From NCBI RefSeq assembly GCF_900230195.1, contig NZ_OCNE01000016.1, positions 1 through 64,000 on the forward strand: DNA of 64,000 nucleotides, written 5' to 3'. Position 1 is the first letter of the stretch, and every line of letters starts with the position of its first letter. Origin of the DNA: Streptomyces zhaozhouensis. GTDB lineage: Bacteria > Actinomycetota > Actinomycetes > Streptomycetales > Streptomycetaceae. This document shows positions 23,426 to 32,606 of the stretch, piece after piece. Made by a program: the position numbers and the translations under genes. Under the pieces are notes generated by a model. That model saw only the letters and a list, made by a program, of their open reading frames with translations, was not told the DNA's origin and did not search any database.

Positions 23426-25435
23426 TCAGCCCTGCGGGAGGGCGTTGAGCGTGTACCAGGCCTCCGTGCTCCACAGCGTCTCGCCGTCGGCGGAGCTGAA
23501 GGGGCGCGGGGACTGCACGTGGACGACCCGGTCGGGCTTGAGGCCGTCGATGGTCAGGGTCACCTCGGTGCCGTCCTCGGAGAGTTCGGCGCCGGTGACG
23601 CGAAGCGTCTCCTCGTCCAGCTTGGGCCCGCCGTAGTCGGCGGTCGGCTCGTAACGCCACTGGTCGACGCGGTAGGAGTCGGCGAGCGCGTCGGCGGTCT
23701 CCTGCGAGAGCGGCTCGGTGTAGCTGAGCGTGAACCCGTCGGGCGTGGCGCGCATGTCATGGATGTCGAACGCGCTGTCGCCGTTCGGGGTCAACTTCTG
23801 GAGCCCGTGGTCGAGTTTGCCCTCCTGGCCCCAGTTGCCGCCGGCGCCGAGGCCGCCGGTGTAGATCGCGCCGTCCGGGCCGATGCTGACCCGTGTGACG
23901 CCGGCCTCAAGGCCCTGGGTGTGGCGGAAGAGCGCGCCCTGGTAGGCGCCGTCGACCTTCTCCAGGGAGGCGCGCTGGAGACCGCCGTAGGTGACGTCGC
24001 CGATCAGCACCTGTCCGGCGAAGGGCCCCTCGGTGAGGGTGACCGGGGTGCTGGGCGAGTTGCCGATCTCGTTCTGCGGCAGCCAGAGCACCGGCTTGGT
24101 GACCGGGTTGTCGTCGAACGGGCCCGGCGGGTTCATGTAGTGGTTGAAGAACGCGTCCTGCTCGATGTGGAGCAGCTTGGACGAGGGCAGCCAGCCGCCC
24201 TGGTTGTCGGTGACCAGGATCTCGCCCTCCGGGCCCCAGCCGATGCCGTGCGGGGTGCGCAGCCCGCCGGCGAGGTAGTCGACCTCGCCCGTGTCCTTGT
24301 CGACGCTGATGGTGGTGCCCCGGTCGGGCGCCGGCTGCGGGTCGGTGGTGGCGCCGCCGAGGTCGATGGCGACCGACAGGTTGAGGTAGAAGTGGCCGTC
24401 CTCGTAGAGCATCCCGAAGGCGAACTCGTGGAAGTTGCCGCCGTAGGGCCACTCGGCGACCGTCTCGTGGGTGTCGGCGACCTCGTCACCGTCCTCGTCG
24501 ACCAGCCTGGTCAACTGGTGCTTCTCCGAGACGTAGAGGGAGTCGTCGACCCACTTGATCCCCATCGGCTCGTTGAGGCCCTCGGCGATCCGCGTGTAGG
24601 TGACGTCCTCGGGACCGGTGGCGCCGGTGACGTTCTCCAGCAGGTAGACCTCGCCGGCCACGTTGTCGGTGCCGCCCCAGGTGGCGATGGCCAGCCGGTC
24701 GTCGGGGAGCCAGTCCATGGCGGAGACCTGCGGCTCGAAGCCCTCGGGGCGCAGGTCGGTCAGGTCGTAGGAGGGGTGGACGGAGTCCAACGGCAGCCCG
24801 TCGCCCGGGGAGTCTGCGCCGCCCTCGCACTCCTTCTGGCCCGGCGCGGTGACCCGCACCACGTCGGCGTCGGTGGACAGCACGTCGTTGGGCACGGTGA
24901 CGAAGTCCCCGGCGCCCGGCGGCCGCCACTGGAGGGTGAGCTGCTGCTCGGCGGAGGCGTCGAAGTAGTCGATGTGCAGGGAGTGGTAGCCGGCGGTGAG
25001 CTGGACGCTGCCGTCCTTGGGCTCGGCCGAGTGGAGGCCGTCGTGGTCGATGACCAGCTGGTCGCCGATCGTCAGCCGCGAACCGTCGTCGCTGATGAGG
25101 CGGAAGGCGTAGTCGCCGTCCTCGGGGACGTTGATGTTGCCGATGACCTGGGAGACGAAGTAGTCCTCAAGGCCGAAGTCCTCGGTCGACTGCCAGTCGA
25201 TGACGGGCATCAACTTGTCGACGTTGGGGGTCTGACCGGCCTTCAGCGTGCACAGCTGCTCCAGTGGTGATCCCACGTCGAAGCTGCGCAGGGTGACCCC
25301 GGGCTCCTGCGGGGGGATGTCCGCCGCGTCGCGCGGCGCCGCGTTGCCCGGCGCCGCGAGTCCGCCGAGGAGCAGCGCGGGGAGCAGCACTCCCACCGCA
25401 CGTCTGCGGGCGCGCCGCGTCTGCCGTCTTTTCAC
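23426..25435 (-). CDS. Secreted PA14/beta-propeller protein
   Basis: The 669-residue protein starts at GTG 25435 with GGAGGAC upstream. It has an Arg-rich signal peptide (about 1-33, ending PGNAAPR). A PA14-type domain (about 45-180; PEDGDYAFRLISDDGSRLTI, HSLHIDYFDASAEQQLTLQW) is followed by a six-bladed propeller of the glucose/sorbosone dehydrogenase type (GLNEPMGIKWVDDSLYVSEK, GLRTPHGIGWGPEGEILVTD). A C-terminal beta-rich segment ends the protein. PA14 binds sugars, so it probably oxidises or binds extracellular carbohydrate. No haem-binding CxxCH motif is present. It is divergent from the ArsR gene. Confidence 0.85.
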   Translation of the reverse strand: MKRRQTRRARRRAVGVLLPALLLGGLAAPGNAAPRDAADIPPQEPGVTLRSFDVGSPLEQLCTLKAGQTPNVDKLMPVIDWQSTEDFGLEDYFVSQVIGNINVPEDGDYAFRLISDDGSRLTIGDQLVIDHDGLHSAEPKDGSVQLTAGYHSLHIDYFDASAEQQLTLQWRPPGAGDFVTVPNDVLSTDADVVRVTAPGQKECEGGADSPGDGLPLDSVHPSYDLTDLRPEGFEPQVSAMDWLPDDRLAIATWGGTDNVAGEVYLLENVTGATGPEDVTYTRIAEGLNEPMGIKWVDDSLYVSEKHQLTRLVDEDGDEVADTHETVAEWPYGGNFHEFAFGMLYEDGHFYLNLSVAIDLGGATTDPQPAPDRGTTISVDKDTGEVDYLAGGLRTPHGIGWGPEGEILVTDNQGGWLPSSKLLHIEQDAFFNHYMNPPGPFDDNPVTKPVLWLPQNEIGNSPSTPVTLTEGPFAGQVLIGDVTYGGLQRASLEKVDGAYQGALFRHTQGLEAGVTRVSIGPDGAIYTGGLGAGGNWGQEGKLDHGLQKLTPNGDSAFDIHDMRATPDGFTLSYTEPLSQETADALADSYRVDQWRYEPTADYGGPKLDEETLRVTGAELSEDGTEVTLTIDGLKPDRVVHVQSPRPFSSADGETLWSTEAWYTLNALPQG

Positions 25436-25678
25436 CGTGTCCTCCTGCCGCTTGGCGGGTGCCGTGGGCCGTCGTCGAGCACGGCGACACGCGTGTGTCA
25501 TGTACTCGTAACAGACCCATCTGCACGGCAACGTAAGGACTTTGATCGAACCTGTCCATAACTTTCGCCACTCAGAGGACATCTTCGTCCGTTCCCGGAA
25601 CGACCGGGACCACCGGGCGCACGCCACCCCCTCGAGGATGCCCTGGACGGCATATAACCATGCGGGCATACTGAGCCC

Positions 25679-26053
25679 ATGCCCCCGCCGTTCGAAGTGC
25701 TGGCCGACCCCACGCGCCGGCTGATACTCGACCTGCTCCGCGAACGTCCGCGTTCCGTGGGCGAGTTGGTCGACGCCCTGGCAATCAGCCAGCCCCGGGT
25801 CTCCAAGCACCTGCGAGTGCTGCGCGACGCCGGCCTCGCGACCTCGCGGGTGCGGGCCCAGTCGCGGCTCTACACGCTGCGGCCCGAGCCGCTGGCGGAG
25901 CTGGACGCCTGGCTGGCCCCCTACCGCCGACTCTGGGAGGAGCGACTCGACCTGCTGGAACGGCATCTGGACACCATCCCCGAGACCCCCGAGACCCCAG
26001 AGCCCCCCGGTCCCGCCGGGGAGGCCGCACCGCCCCCCGAGGAGCGACCATGA
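25679..26053 (+). CDS. ArsR family regulator
   Basis: The 124-residue protein has a winged helix at about residues 5-80: VLADPTRRLILDLLRERPRS, then ISQPRVSKHLRVLRDAGLA and YTLRPEPL. No Cys pair for metals is present, so this is the non-metal ArsR type usually paired with SRPBCC proteins. It overlaps the next gene by ATGA, so the two are coupled. The C-terminal tail is Pro/Glu-rich. Confidence 0.9.
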   Translation: MPPPFEVLADPTRRLILDLLRERPRSVGELVDALAISQPRVSKHLRVLRDAGLATSRVRAQSRLYTLRPEPLAELDAWLAPYRRLWEERLDLLERHLDTIPETPETPEPPGPAGEAAPPPEERP

Positions 26054-26472
26054 GCACCATCACCCACGAGGGCCGTCCCGCCCTGCGCGTCGAGCGCCGG
26101 CTGCCCCGCCCCGTGGAGGCCGTCTGGCGCGCGGTCTCCGAACCGGCCCGACTGAGCACCTGGTACCCCATGCGGGTCACCGCGCTCGACGCGCGCGTCG
26201 GCGGCCGGATCGTCTTCGACAACGGCGAGGACACCGTGCTGAACGGCACGGTCACCGCCTGGGAGCCGCCCCGGCTCCTCGCCTTCGACGAACACGGGGG
26301 CGGGGAGGACGGCCCCGCGGCGGACGACCACCTCCGCATCGAGCTGCACGACGACCCGGCGGGCTGCCTGCTGGTCCTCATCCACGTCCCGCACGACTTC
26401 GCCACCGCGATGAGCGCCGAGAAGGGCTGGAACGCCTGCCTGGACCAGCTGGTCGTCGACCTCTCCGGGTGA
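26050..26472 (+). CDS. SRPBCC/AHSA1 domain protein
   Basis: The 140-residue protein carries the START-like AHSA1 fold: LRVERRLPRPVEAVWRAVSEPARLSTWYP at the N-terminus and FATAMSAEKGWNACLDQL at the C-terminal helix. The fold forms a hydrophobic cavity for a small ligand. Translation is coupled to the ArsR gene, the common ArsR-SRPBCC pair. Role unknown; sensing or sequestering a hydrophobic compound is the usual suggestion. Confidence 0.88.
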   Translation: MSTITHEGRPALRVERRLPRPVEAVWRAVSEPARLSTWYPMRVTALDARVGGRIVFDNGEDTVLNGTVTAWEPPRLLAFDEHGGGEDGPAADDHLRIELHDDPAGCLLVLIHVPHDFATAMSAEKGWNACLDQLVVDLSG

Positions 26473-26494
26473 CCGCCGCCCGCCGCCCGCGCGC

Positions 26495-27238
26495 CTAGTC
26501 GTCCAGGAACCAGTCGGGCTCGGGCCGCTGGTGAAGGGCCGGGGCGGCACGGGGCCGGTCCGGCTGGGCCGCCCAGCGGGTGGCGTTGGCCAGGACCCGC
26601 AGCACGTGCGGATGGTGGTAGACGGGGAACTCCTGGTCGCCGGGGCTGAAGTAGAAGATCCGCCCGTGGCCCCTGGTGAACGTGCAGCCGGAGCGGAAGA
26701 CCTCGCCGCCGCTGAAGGAGCTGATGAAGACCAGCTCGTCAGGGGCCGGGATGTCGAAGTGCTCGCCGTACATCTCCTGCTGCGGGATGACGATCGGGCT
26801 GGGCACCCCCTCGGCGATCGGATGCGTGGGCGCGACCGTCCAGACCAGCTCGCGGTCCTCGCCGTTGCGCCAGTCCAGGGAGCAGGTGGTGCCCAGCAGG
26901 GTGGTGAAGATCTTCGAGTAGTGCCCGGAGTGCAGCACCAGCAGCCCCATGCCGCCCTGCACATGGCGCCGCACCCGGTCCACGACCGCGTCCGAGACCC
27001 GGTCGTGGGCCGCGTGCCCCCACCAGGTGAGCACGTCCGTCGCGGCCAACACCTCCTCGGTCAGGCCGTGTTCCGGCTGCTCCAGGGTGGCGGTGCGGAT
27101 CTCGGCGCCCGGCAGCCGCTCGGCGAGGCCGTCGGCTATCGCCCCGTGGATGCCCTCGGGATAACGCGCGGCGACGGCGGGCTCGGTGGTCTCGTGGACG
27201 TTCTCGTTCCACACGGTCACGCGGAGCGGCACGGTCAA
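26495..27238 (-). CDS. ThuA-like protein
   Basis: The 247-residue protein is a ThuA/trehalose-utilisation domain with a class I glutamine-amidotransferase-like fold: LRVTVWNENVHETTEPAVAA, ATDVLTWWGHAAHDRVSD, GMGLLVLHSGHYSKIF and GRIFYFSPGDQEFPVYHHP. TTG 27238 is the best start because AAGGAGGAG lies about 8 nt upstream. ThuA proteins are linked to disaccharide (3-keto-sugar) metabolism in bacteria. Here it stands alone and convergent to the SRPBCC gene. Confidence 0.88.
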   Translation of the reverse strand: MTVPLRVTVWNENVHETTEPAVAARYPEGIHGAIADGLAERLPGAEIRTATLEQPEHGLTEEVLAATDVLTWWGHAAHDRVSDAVVDRVRRHVQGGMGLLVLHSGHYSKIFTTLLGTTCSLDWRNGEDRELVWTVAPTHPIAEGVPSPIVIPQQEMYGEHFDIPAPDELVFISSFSGGEVFRSGCTFTRGHGRIFYFSPGDQEFPVYHHPHVLRVLANATRWAAQPDRPRAAPALHQRPEPDWFLDD

Positions 27239-27426
27239 CGGGATCTCCTCCTTGGCGTCGGCTCTCCCCGCGCGAAGAACGCGCGACCCGCCCCGCGCGT
27301 TCCCCCACCCACCCGGCGCACGCCGACGGCCCGTCCGGCCGGTGCCGCACCGCGGTCGACTCCCCCGCCACTCGGCATCCGCGCGGTTCCCGCGCCACCC
27401 ACCGGGCCGCGGCAGTCACCCCACCC

Positions 27427-27530
27427 TGGCGCCACGCGACATCACCCGACACCATCTGGCGCCATCCAGCGCCATCTGGCACCACCAAGCGACTAGCGCT
27501 TGGCGCCAAAGTGATGCCATGATGGCGCCA
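27427..27530. promoter_or_regulatory. Phased TGGCGCCA iterons before RHH gene
   Basis: TGGCGCCA occurs at 27427, 27457, 27501 and 27523, the last overlapping the ATG of the RHH gene. Between 27447 and 27484 four related octamers (CGACACCA, TGGCGCCA, CAGCGCCA, TGGCACCA) recur every 10 bp, one helical turn. This is the layout expected for cooperative binding by RHH dimers, and the downstream gene encodes one. Confidence 0.7.
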
Positions 27531-28057
27531 TGGACCTCACCCCGTATGTCGACGCCCTCCGCCGCGAGCTGGCGGTGGCCGCCGAGGCCGGCGGCGACGA
27601 GGCGCGCGAGCTGGCCGAGCGGCTGACCGCGCCGCTGGAGTCGGCGACCCGCCTGACCCTGCTCAACGCGCTTTCCGCGGCCACGGACGAGATCACCAGG
27701 GATCTCGCCCCCGGCTCGGTGGACGTCCGGCTGCGGGGGCTCGACCCCGACTTCGTCGTCACGCCCCCGCCGAGCGACCCCGCCCCCACCGAACGGCCCG
27801 CGTCCGCCGAGCAGTTCAGACCCTCCTCGCCCGCCCCCGGCCCCGGCGAGGGCGACGACGGGGGCACCGCCCGCGTCAACCTGCGCCTGCCCGCCCACCT
27901 CAAGACCCGCGCGGAGGAGGCCGCGGGCCAGGAGGGGCTCTCGGTCAACGCCTGGCTGGTGCGGGCCGTCGCGGCGGCGCTCGACGGCGGCCACCGGCCG
28001 CGCCCCGCCGAGCGGACCATGACCGTCGGCCAGAGCATCACCGGCTGGGTGCGTTAG
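27530..28057 (+). CDS. Ribbon-helix-helix (HicB/Arc-type) regulator
   Basis: The 175-residue protein has an N-terminal helical domain (1-70), a Pro/Glu-rich linker, and a C-terminal RHH domain at about residues 112-150: ARVNLRLPAHLKTRAEEAAG, then SVNAWLVRAVAAAL. This matches antitoxin-type HicB/Arc DNA-binding domains. No HicA-like toxin gene is adjacent, so it is more likely a transcription factor for the following DUF4097 and ABC genes. Its promoter carries helically phased octamer repeats that overlap its own start codon, so autorepression is likely. Confidence 0.85.
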   Translation: MDLTPYVDALRRELAVAAEAGGDEARELAERLTAPLESATRLTLLNALSAATDEITRDLAPGSVDVRLRGLDPDFVVTPPPSDPAPTERPASAEQFRPSSPAPGPGEGDDGGTARVNLRLPAHLKTRAEEAAGQEGLSVNAWLVRAVAAALDGGHRPRPAERTMTVGQSITGWVR

Positions 28058-28175
28058 CGCACACCGCCTCCGACGCACACCAACGGCACACCCCCACGCA
28101 CACCACTCAACGCGCACCACTCACACGGCCCCGACCAGCGGGGACGCTTCCAGGACCCACGAGGACGGTACCGCC

Positions 28176-29021
28176 ATGCCTACTTTCGACACCCCAGAGC
28201 CCGTCGCCGCCACCGCCCATGTGGAGGCGGGTTCGATCCGTTTCGTCGCCACCGACCGTGCCGACACCGTCGTCGAGGTGCGCCCCCGCGCCCCGGGCAG
28301 GGACCTGGACGTGCGGGCCGCCGAGCAGACGGAGGTCACCCACGCCAGCGGCGTGCTGCTCGTCAGAACGCCCAGGCCGCGCTACCGCGTCGGACGCACC
28401 GGCACCGTCGACGTGACGGTGGAGCTGCCGACCGGTTCGCGCGTCGAGGTGACCGGCGCCTGGCTCCAGGTCTTCGGCGAGGGCCGGCTGGGCGAGGTGC
28501 GGGGAAAGACCTCGCTGGGCGACACCCGGCTGGAGACCTCGGGCCCGCTGCACCTGACCGCCGCCCACGGTTCGGTCGCGGTGGACCGGATCGAGGGCGA
28601 CGCCGAGATCACCACCAGCTCCGGCTCGCTGCGCGTCGGGCTGATCGACGGCCGGGCGACGTTGAAGAACTCGCACGGCACCACCACCCTCGCCGCCGTC
28701 ACCGGCGAGCTGCGGGTGAACAGCACCACCGGCGGCGTCGACATCGGCCGCGCCGAGGACTCGGTCACCGCCACCACCACGCACGGCTCGCTGCGGATCG
28801 GCGAAGTCGTCCGGGGCACGGTCGAGTTGGGCACCGCGCACGGCGCCATCGAGGTCGGCGTCCGGGAGGGCACGGCGGCCTGGCTCGACGCCAGCTCCGC
28901 CGTGGGGCAGGTGCGCAACACCCTCGCCGCGACCGACAGCCCGGCCGGCGCGGAGGAGACGGTGAGCATCCGCGCCCGCAGCCGGGTCGGCACCATCCAC
29001 ATCCTCCGCGCCCGCCCCTGA
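28176..29021 (+). CDS. DUF4097 beta-helix protein
   Basis: The 281-residue protein is a DUF4097 family member, built from repeated short strands with periodic S/T-G-S motifs (EITTSSGSLRVGLIDGRATL, NSHGTTTLAAVTGELRVN, TTTHGSLRIGEVVRGTVELG). It probably folds as a beta-helix similar to adhesins and bactofilins. It has no signal peptide or membrane segment. In many Streptomyces it lies between an RHH regulator and a DrrAB-like exporter, as here, implying a shared function that has not been established. Confidence 0.87.
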   Translation: MPTFDTPEPVAATAHVEAGSIRFVATDRADTVVEVRPRAPGRDLDVRAAEQTEVTHASGVLLVRTPRPRYRVGRTGTVDVTVELPTGSRVEVTGAWLQVFGEGRLGEVRGKTSLGDTRLETSGPLHLTAAHGSVAVDRIEGDAEITTSSGSLRVGLIDGRATLKNSHGTTTLAAVTGELRVNSTTGGVDIGRAEDSVTATTTHGSLRIGEVVRGTVELGTAHGAIEVGVREGTAAWLDASSAVGQVRNTLAATDSPAGAEETVSIRARSRVGTIHILRARP

Positions 29022-29103
29022 GCGACCCGTCACCGCCCCGTTGCCGCCCCGTCACCGCCCCGGAAGACCCGACCATCCACACCCCTTCACACGGGGAGGG
29101 CCC

Positions 29104-30093
29104 ATGCCTTCATCTGTCATGCCCACGTCCACTCCGGACCCCGCTCCCCCACCCGCCGTCTCCGCCGTCGGCCTGCGCAAGTCCTACGGCGGGCGTGCCG
29201 TACTCGACGGCGTCGACCTGCGCATCCCCGCCGGCACGGTCTTCGCGCTGCTCGGACCGAACGGCGCGGGCAAGACCACCACCGTGCGGATCCTGACCAC
29301 CCTGGTCCGCGCCGACGGCGGACTCGCCCAGGTCGCCGGCCACTCGCTGGCCTCCGCCCCGGAGCGGGTGCGCGCGGCGATCGGCGTCACCGGGCAGTTC
29401 TCCGCCGTGGACGGGCTGATCACCGGCTGGGAGAACATGCTGCTGATGACCGACCTCCACCGGCTGCCCCGGCGCGAGGGACGGCGGGTGGCGGCCGCGC
29501 TGCTGGAACGGTTCGACCTGACCGGGGCCGCCTTCCGCCCGGCGCAGAGCTACTCCGGCGGGATGCGGCGCCGCCTGGACATCGCGATGACCCTGGTCGG
29601 AAACCCACGGGTCGTCTTTCTCGACGAGCCGACGACCGGCCTGGACCCGCGCTCCCGGCAGGGCATGTGGGAGGTCGTCCGGGAACTGGTCGCCGACGGC
29701 GTGACCGTCTTCCTCACCACGCAGTACCTGGAGGAGGCCGACGAACTGGCCGACCGGATCGCCGTGTTGCACAACGGCGTGATCGCCGCCGAGGGCACGG
29801 CCGCCGAGCTGAAGCGCCTGGTCCCCGGCGGCCATGTGCGGCTCCGCTTCACCGACCCCGACGCCTACCGTTCCGCCGCCGAGGCACTGCGCGACGGCGC
29901 CGCGCCGGACGGCGAGGCGTTGACGCTGCGGGTGCCCTGCGACGGCGGCCAGCGGGAGCTGCGTTCGCTCCTCGACTGGCTGGACGCCGCCGGCGTCGAG
30001 GCGGACGGGATGACCGTGCACACCCCCGACCTCGACGACGTCTTCTTCGCCCTGACCTCACCCACGGCCGAGCAACGGGAGGCCACCCGATGA
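29104..30093 (+). CDS. ABC exporter ATPase, DrrA-like
   Basis: The 329-residue protein has Walker A GPNGAGKTTT (about 55-64), signature YSGGMRRRLDIAMTL (about 154-168), Walker B VVFLDEPTTGLD, and a C-terminal DrrA-type extension. It should power export of a hydrophobic compound with the following permease. ATG 29104 follows GGGGAGGG. It overlaps the permease start by ATGA. The RHH-DUF4097-ABC order suggests one regulon. Confidence 0.93.
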   Translation: MPSSVMPTSTPDPAPPPAVSAVGLRKSYGGRAVLDGVDLRIPAGTVFALLGPNGAGKTTTVRILTTLVRADGGLAQVAGHSLASAPERVRAAIGVTGQFSAVDGLITGWENMLLMTDLHRLPRREGRRVAAALLERFDLTGAAFRPAQSYSGGMRRRLDIAMTLVGNPRVVFLDEPTTGLDPRSRQGMWEVVRELVADGVTVFLTTQYLEEADELADRIAVLHNGVIAAEGTAAELKRLVPGGHVRLRFTDPDAYRSAAEALRDGAAPDGEALTLRVPCDGGQRELRSLLDWLDAAGVEADGMTVHTPDLDDVFFALTSPTAEQREATR

Positions 30094-30887
30094 GCGCCCT
30101 CACCCTCGCTACCCGCGACGCGACCACCATGCTGCGGCGCAACCTGCTGCACGCCCGCCGCTATCCGTCCCTGACGCTCAACCTGCTGCTGACGCCCGTC
30201 ATGCTGCTGCTCCTCTTCGTCTACGTCTTCGGCGACGTGATGAGCTCCGGCATGGGCGCGGGGGCGGGCGGCGGCGACCGTTCCGACTATGTCGCCTACG
30301 TCGTTCCCGGCATCCTGCTGATGACCATCGGCAGCACCCTGGTCGGCACCGCCGTCTCCGTCGCCACGGACATGACGGAGGGCATCGTCGCGCGGTTCCG
30401 CACGATGGCGATCCACCGCGGCTCCGTGCTCTTCGGACACGTCGCGGGGAGCGTGCTCCAGGCGGTCGCCAGCGTGGTGCTGGTCGGCGCCGTCGCGGTG
30501 GCCGTCGGCTTCCGCGCGACGGACGCCACCGTGCTGGAGTGGTGCGCGGCGCTCGGCCTGCTGGCGCTGGTCGCGCTGGCGTTCACCTGGGTCGCGGTCG
30601 GGATGGGCCTGGGCAGCCCGACCGCCGAGGCGGCCAGCAACAACGCGACCCCGTTGATCCTGCTGCCGCTGGTCTCCAGCGCCTTCGTGCCGGTCGACGC
30701 GATGCCGGGGTGGTTCCGGCCGGTCGCCGAGTACCAGCCGTTCACCCCGGCCATCGAGACGCTGCGCGGGCTGCTGCTCGGCACGGAGATCGGCCACCAC
30801 GGCTGGCTCGCCGTCGGCTGGTGCCTGGCGCTGGCGGCGGTGGGTTACGCCTGGTCACGGGTGCTCTACGACCGCGAGCCGAGCTGA
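30090..30887 (+). CDS. ABC-2 type permease, DrrB-like
   Basis: The 265-residue membrane protein has six hydrophobic segments of the ABC-2 type (LTLNLLLTPVMLLLLFVYVF, VVPGILLMTIGSTLVGTAVS) and the conserved EGIVARFRTMAIHRGSVLFG loop after TM2. The ATG overlaps the ATPase stop, so subunits are made together. It forms the membrane channel of the exporter. The exported compound is unknown; drug or lipid efflux is the family norm. Confidence 0.92.
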   Translation: MSALTLATRDATTMLRRNLLHARRYPSLTLNLLLTPVMLLLLFVYVFGDVMSSGMGAGAGGGDRSDYVAYVVPGILLMTIGSTLVGTAVSVATDMTEGIVARFRTMAIHRGSVLFGHVAGSVLQAVASVVLVGAVAVAVGFRATDATVLEWCAALGLLALVALAFTWVAVGMGLGSPTAEAASNNATPLILLPLVSSAFVPVDAMPGWFRPVAEYQPFTPAIETLRGLLLGTEIGHHGWLAVGWCLALAAVGYAWSRVLYDREPS

Positions 30888-30893
30888 CCGGGG

Positions 30894-30918
30894 ACCGTAC
30901 CGGTATTGGTATAACGGT
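30894..30918. promoter_or_regulatory. Candidate operator/promoter of small XRE gene
   Basis: A 25-bp stretch with ACCGT/ACGGT ends contains GGTATTGGTATAAC, whose TATAAC could be a -10 box about 30 nt before the XRE start. Overlap of a dyad with the -10 suggests autorepression. Confidence 0.35.
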
Positions 30919-30942
30919 GAGGGGCGGGGCTACGATCGGGGC

Positions 30943-31209
30943 ATGGTGCGCACACCTCTGACCCCCTGGGAACGGCAACGCGGCGAACGGCTGGGCGCGT
31001 TGCTGCGCGAGGCGCGCGGGGAACGCAGCATGGTGGAGATCGCGGCGGCGGCCGGGGTCTCGGCCGAGACGCTCCGCAAGATCGAGACCGGTCGCGCCCC
31101 GACCCCCGCCTTCTTCACCATCGCCGCGCTGGCGGCGGCCGTCGGGCTCTCCCTCGACCAGGTGGCCGCCGCGGCGGCGGACTTCACCTTCGACGAGCGG
31201 GCGGCGTAG
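30943..31209 (+). CDS. Small XRE family regulator
   Basis: The 88-residue protein is almost wholly an XRE helix-turn-helix: RLGALLREARGERSMVEIAA, then VSAETLRKIETGRAPTPAFF and a final helix. It starts at ATG 30943, 55 nt after the ABC permease stop. It may belong to the exporter regulon or stand alone. No partner domain is present. Confidence 0.85.
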   Translation: MVRTPLTPWERQRGERLGALLREARGERSMVEIAAAAGVSAETLRKIETGRAPTPAFFTIAALAAAVGLSLDQVAAAAADFTFDERAA

Positions 31210-31231
31210 CCGCGGCGTCACCGGCCCGCGC

Positions 31232-32443
31232 TCAGTCCCCGCCGCACAGAGCGGACTCCAGCAGCGCGTTCGCGCGGTGGTTCTGCTCCACGAGGCTTTC
31301 CATCGAGTCCCGCACCTGGGTGGAGAGAAAGGCGCTGACGCTTCGCCGCCCGCTGTCCGTAATGCCCGTGCGGGTCATCGCCCCCTCCACGTCGCCCCCC
31401 GAGTGCCAGTAGTGTCCCGGACACGAGGTGAAGCCGACGCGGAACACACCCAGCCCGTACTCGGCCCCGCCCGGCCAGGCTTCCTCGTACCCCTCCCCGG
31501 CGACCGGCACGGTGCGCAGCATCTCCCTCAGTTGTGGCGCGTCCAGCACCTCGCCGCCGAACAGCGCACGCAGGAAACGCTCCAGGTCCGCCGTGGTGGA
31601 GATGAGGGAGCCGGAGGCCTCGGGCAACACGAGGCGGGTGACGTCCACCAGCGATCCCCCCGGCTCGAACACCTGGTAGCCGGTCGCGTGCGGGTCGGGG
31701 AGGGTGGGCGCGTACCCCGGCCAGTAGGTGTCCGCCAGACCGAGAGGGCGGATCAGGCGGTCGTGCACCTCCTTCGCCCAGTGGTGTCCGGTGACCTCCT
31801 CGATCACCATGCCGACCACCACGTACCCGGTGTTGGAGTACGCCCAGCCGGTGCCCGGCGGGAAGAGCGGCCCGTTCGCCACCGTGGCGGCGACCGTCTC
31901 CGCCGGGTCGGCGACGTCGTCACGGTGCTCCCGGTAGTACTCCTCCGATCCCAGCTCCGGGTCGTCGTAGTCCTCCAGGCCGCTGGTGTGCTGGAGCAGT
32001 TGACGGATGGTGATCGCGCGGCCGTCGAAGTCCGGCCCCGCCAGCAGGTCGGGCAGCCATCGCTCGACCGGGTCCTCCAGCGTGAGGCGGCCCTCGGCGA
32101 CGAGTTGCAGGACCACGGCGGAGACGAACGTCTTGGTGACGCTGCCGGCCCGAAGGTAGCCGACCGGGGAGACAGGCTCCCCTGTGGTCACGTCGGCGAC
32201 GCCGCTGGTGACCGTCCGGGTCGCGCCGTCCGCGTCGGTCACCCGGACCTGCACCCCCGTGACACCGAAGTCGACGATGGCGTCCGCGGCGCGCTGGACC
32301 GGAGCCAGGCCGTCGTCGCGCCCGCCCTCCCGGGGCGCCGGGGCGGCGGCTACCAGGACGGCGGGAAGGGCGAGCGCCAGGATCGACAGCAGAGCAGCCG
32401 TGCGGAAACGGCGGCGAGCTGACGGAGTATGTGCGGATGCCAT
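31232..32443 (-). CDS. Secreted serine hydrolase, beta-lactamase fold
   Basis: The 403-residue protein has a signal peptide (FRTAALLSILALALPAVLVA). The class C beta-lactamase/DD-peptidase motifs are SVTK (S-x-x-K nucleophile, about residue 100), YSN (Y-x-N, about 210) and HSGG near 345 in place of K-T-G. This pattern fits D-alanyl-D-alanine carboxypeptidases and esterases of the beta-lactamase family outside the membrane. Resistance to beta-lactams cannot be inferred. It is convergent with the small XRE gene. Confidence 0.9.
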   Translation of the reverse strand: MASAHTPSARRRFRTAALLSILALALPAVLVAAAPAPREGGRDDGLAPVQRAADAIVDFGVTGVQVRVTDADGATRTVTSGVADVTTGEPVSPVGYLRAGSVTKTFVSAVVLQLVAEGRLTLEDPVERWLPDLLAGPDFDGRAITIRQLLQHTSGLEDYDDPELGSEEYYREHRDDVADPAETVAATVANGPLFPPGTGWAYSNTGYVVVGMVIEEVTGHHWAKEVHDRLIRPLGLADTYWPGYAPTLPDPHATGYQVFEPGGSLVDVTRLVLPEASGSLISTTADLERFLRALFGGEVLDAPQLREMLRTVPVAGEGYEEAWPGGAEYGLGVFRVGFTSCPGHYWHSGGDVEGAMTRTGITDSGRRSVSAFLSTQVRDSMESLVEQNHRANALLESALCGGD

Positions 32444-32606
32444 GACGGCACCCTAGGGAGCGTGGCGCCCGGAACCCATCGGGGTGGCTGGCCGGTCGAT
32501 GAGGGGGTGCGCACCCCGGGGTCCCCCTAAGGGTCTCTCTGCAATCATCGTGCGGACCACAACAGCCCCCTCACCGCTGCGAACGCGGGGCCCAGGCGGT
32601 GCCCGC

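Noticed and set aside
27530..28057. HicAB toxin-antitoxin system
   Set aside because: The RHH protein resembles HicB-type antitoxins, but no HicA-like small toxin gene lies on either side.
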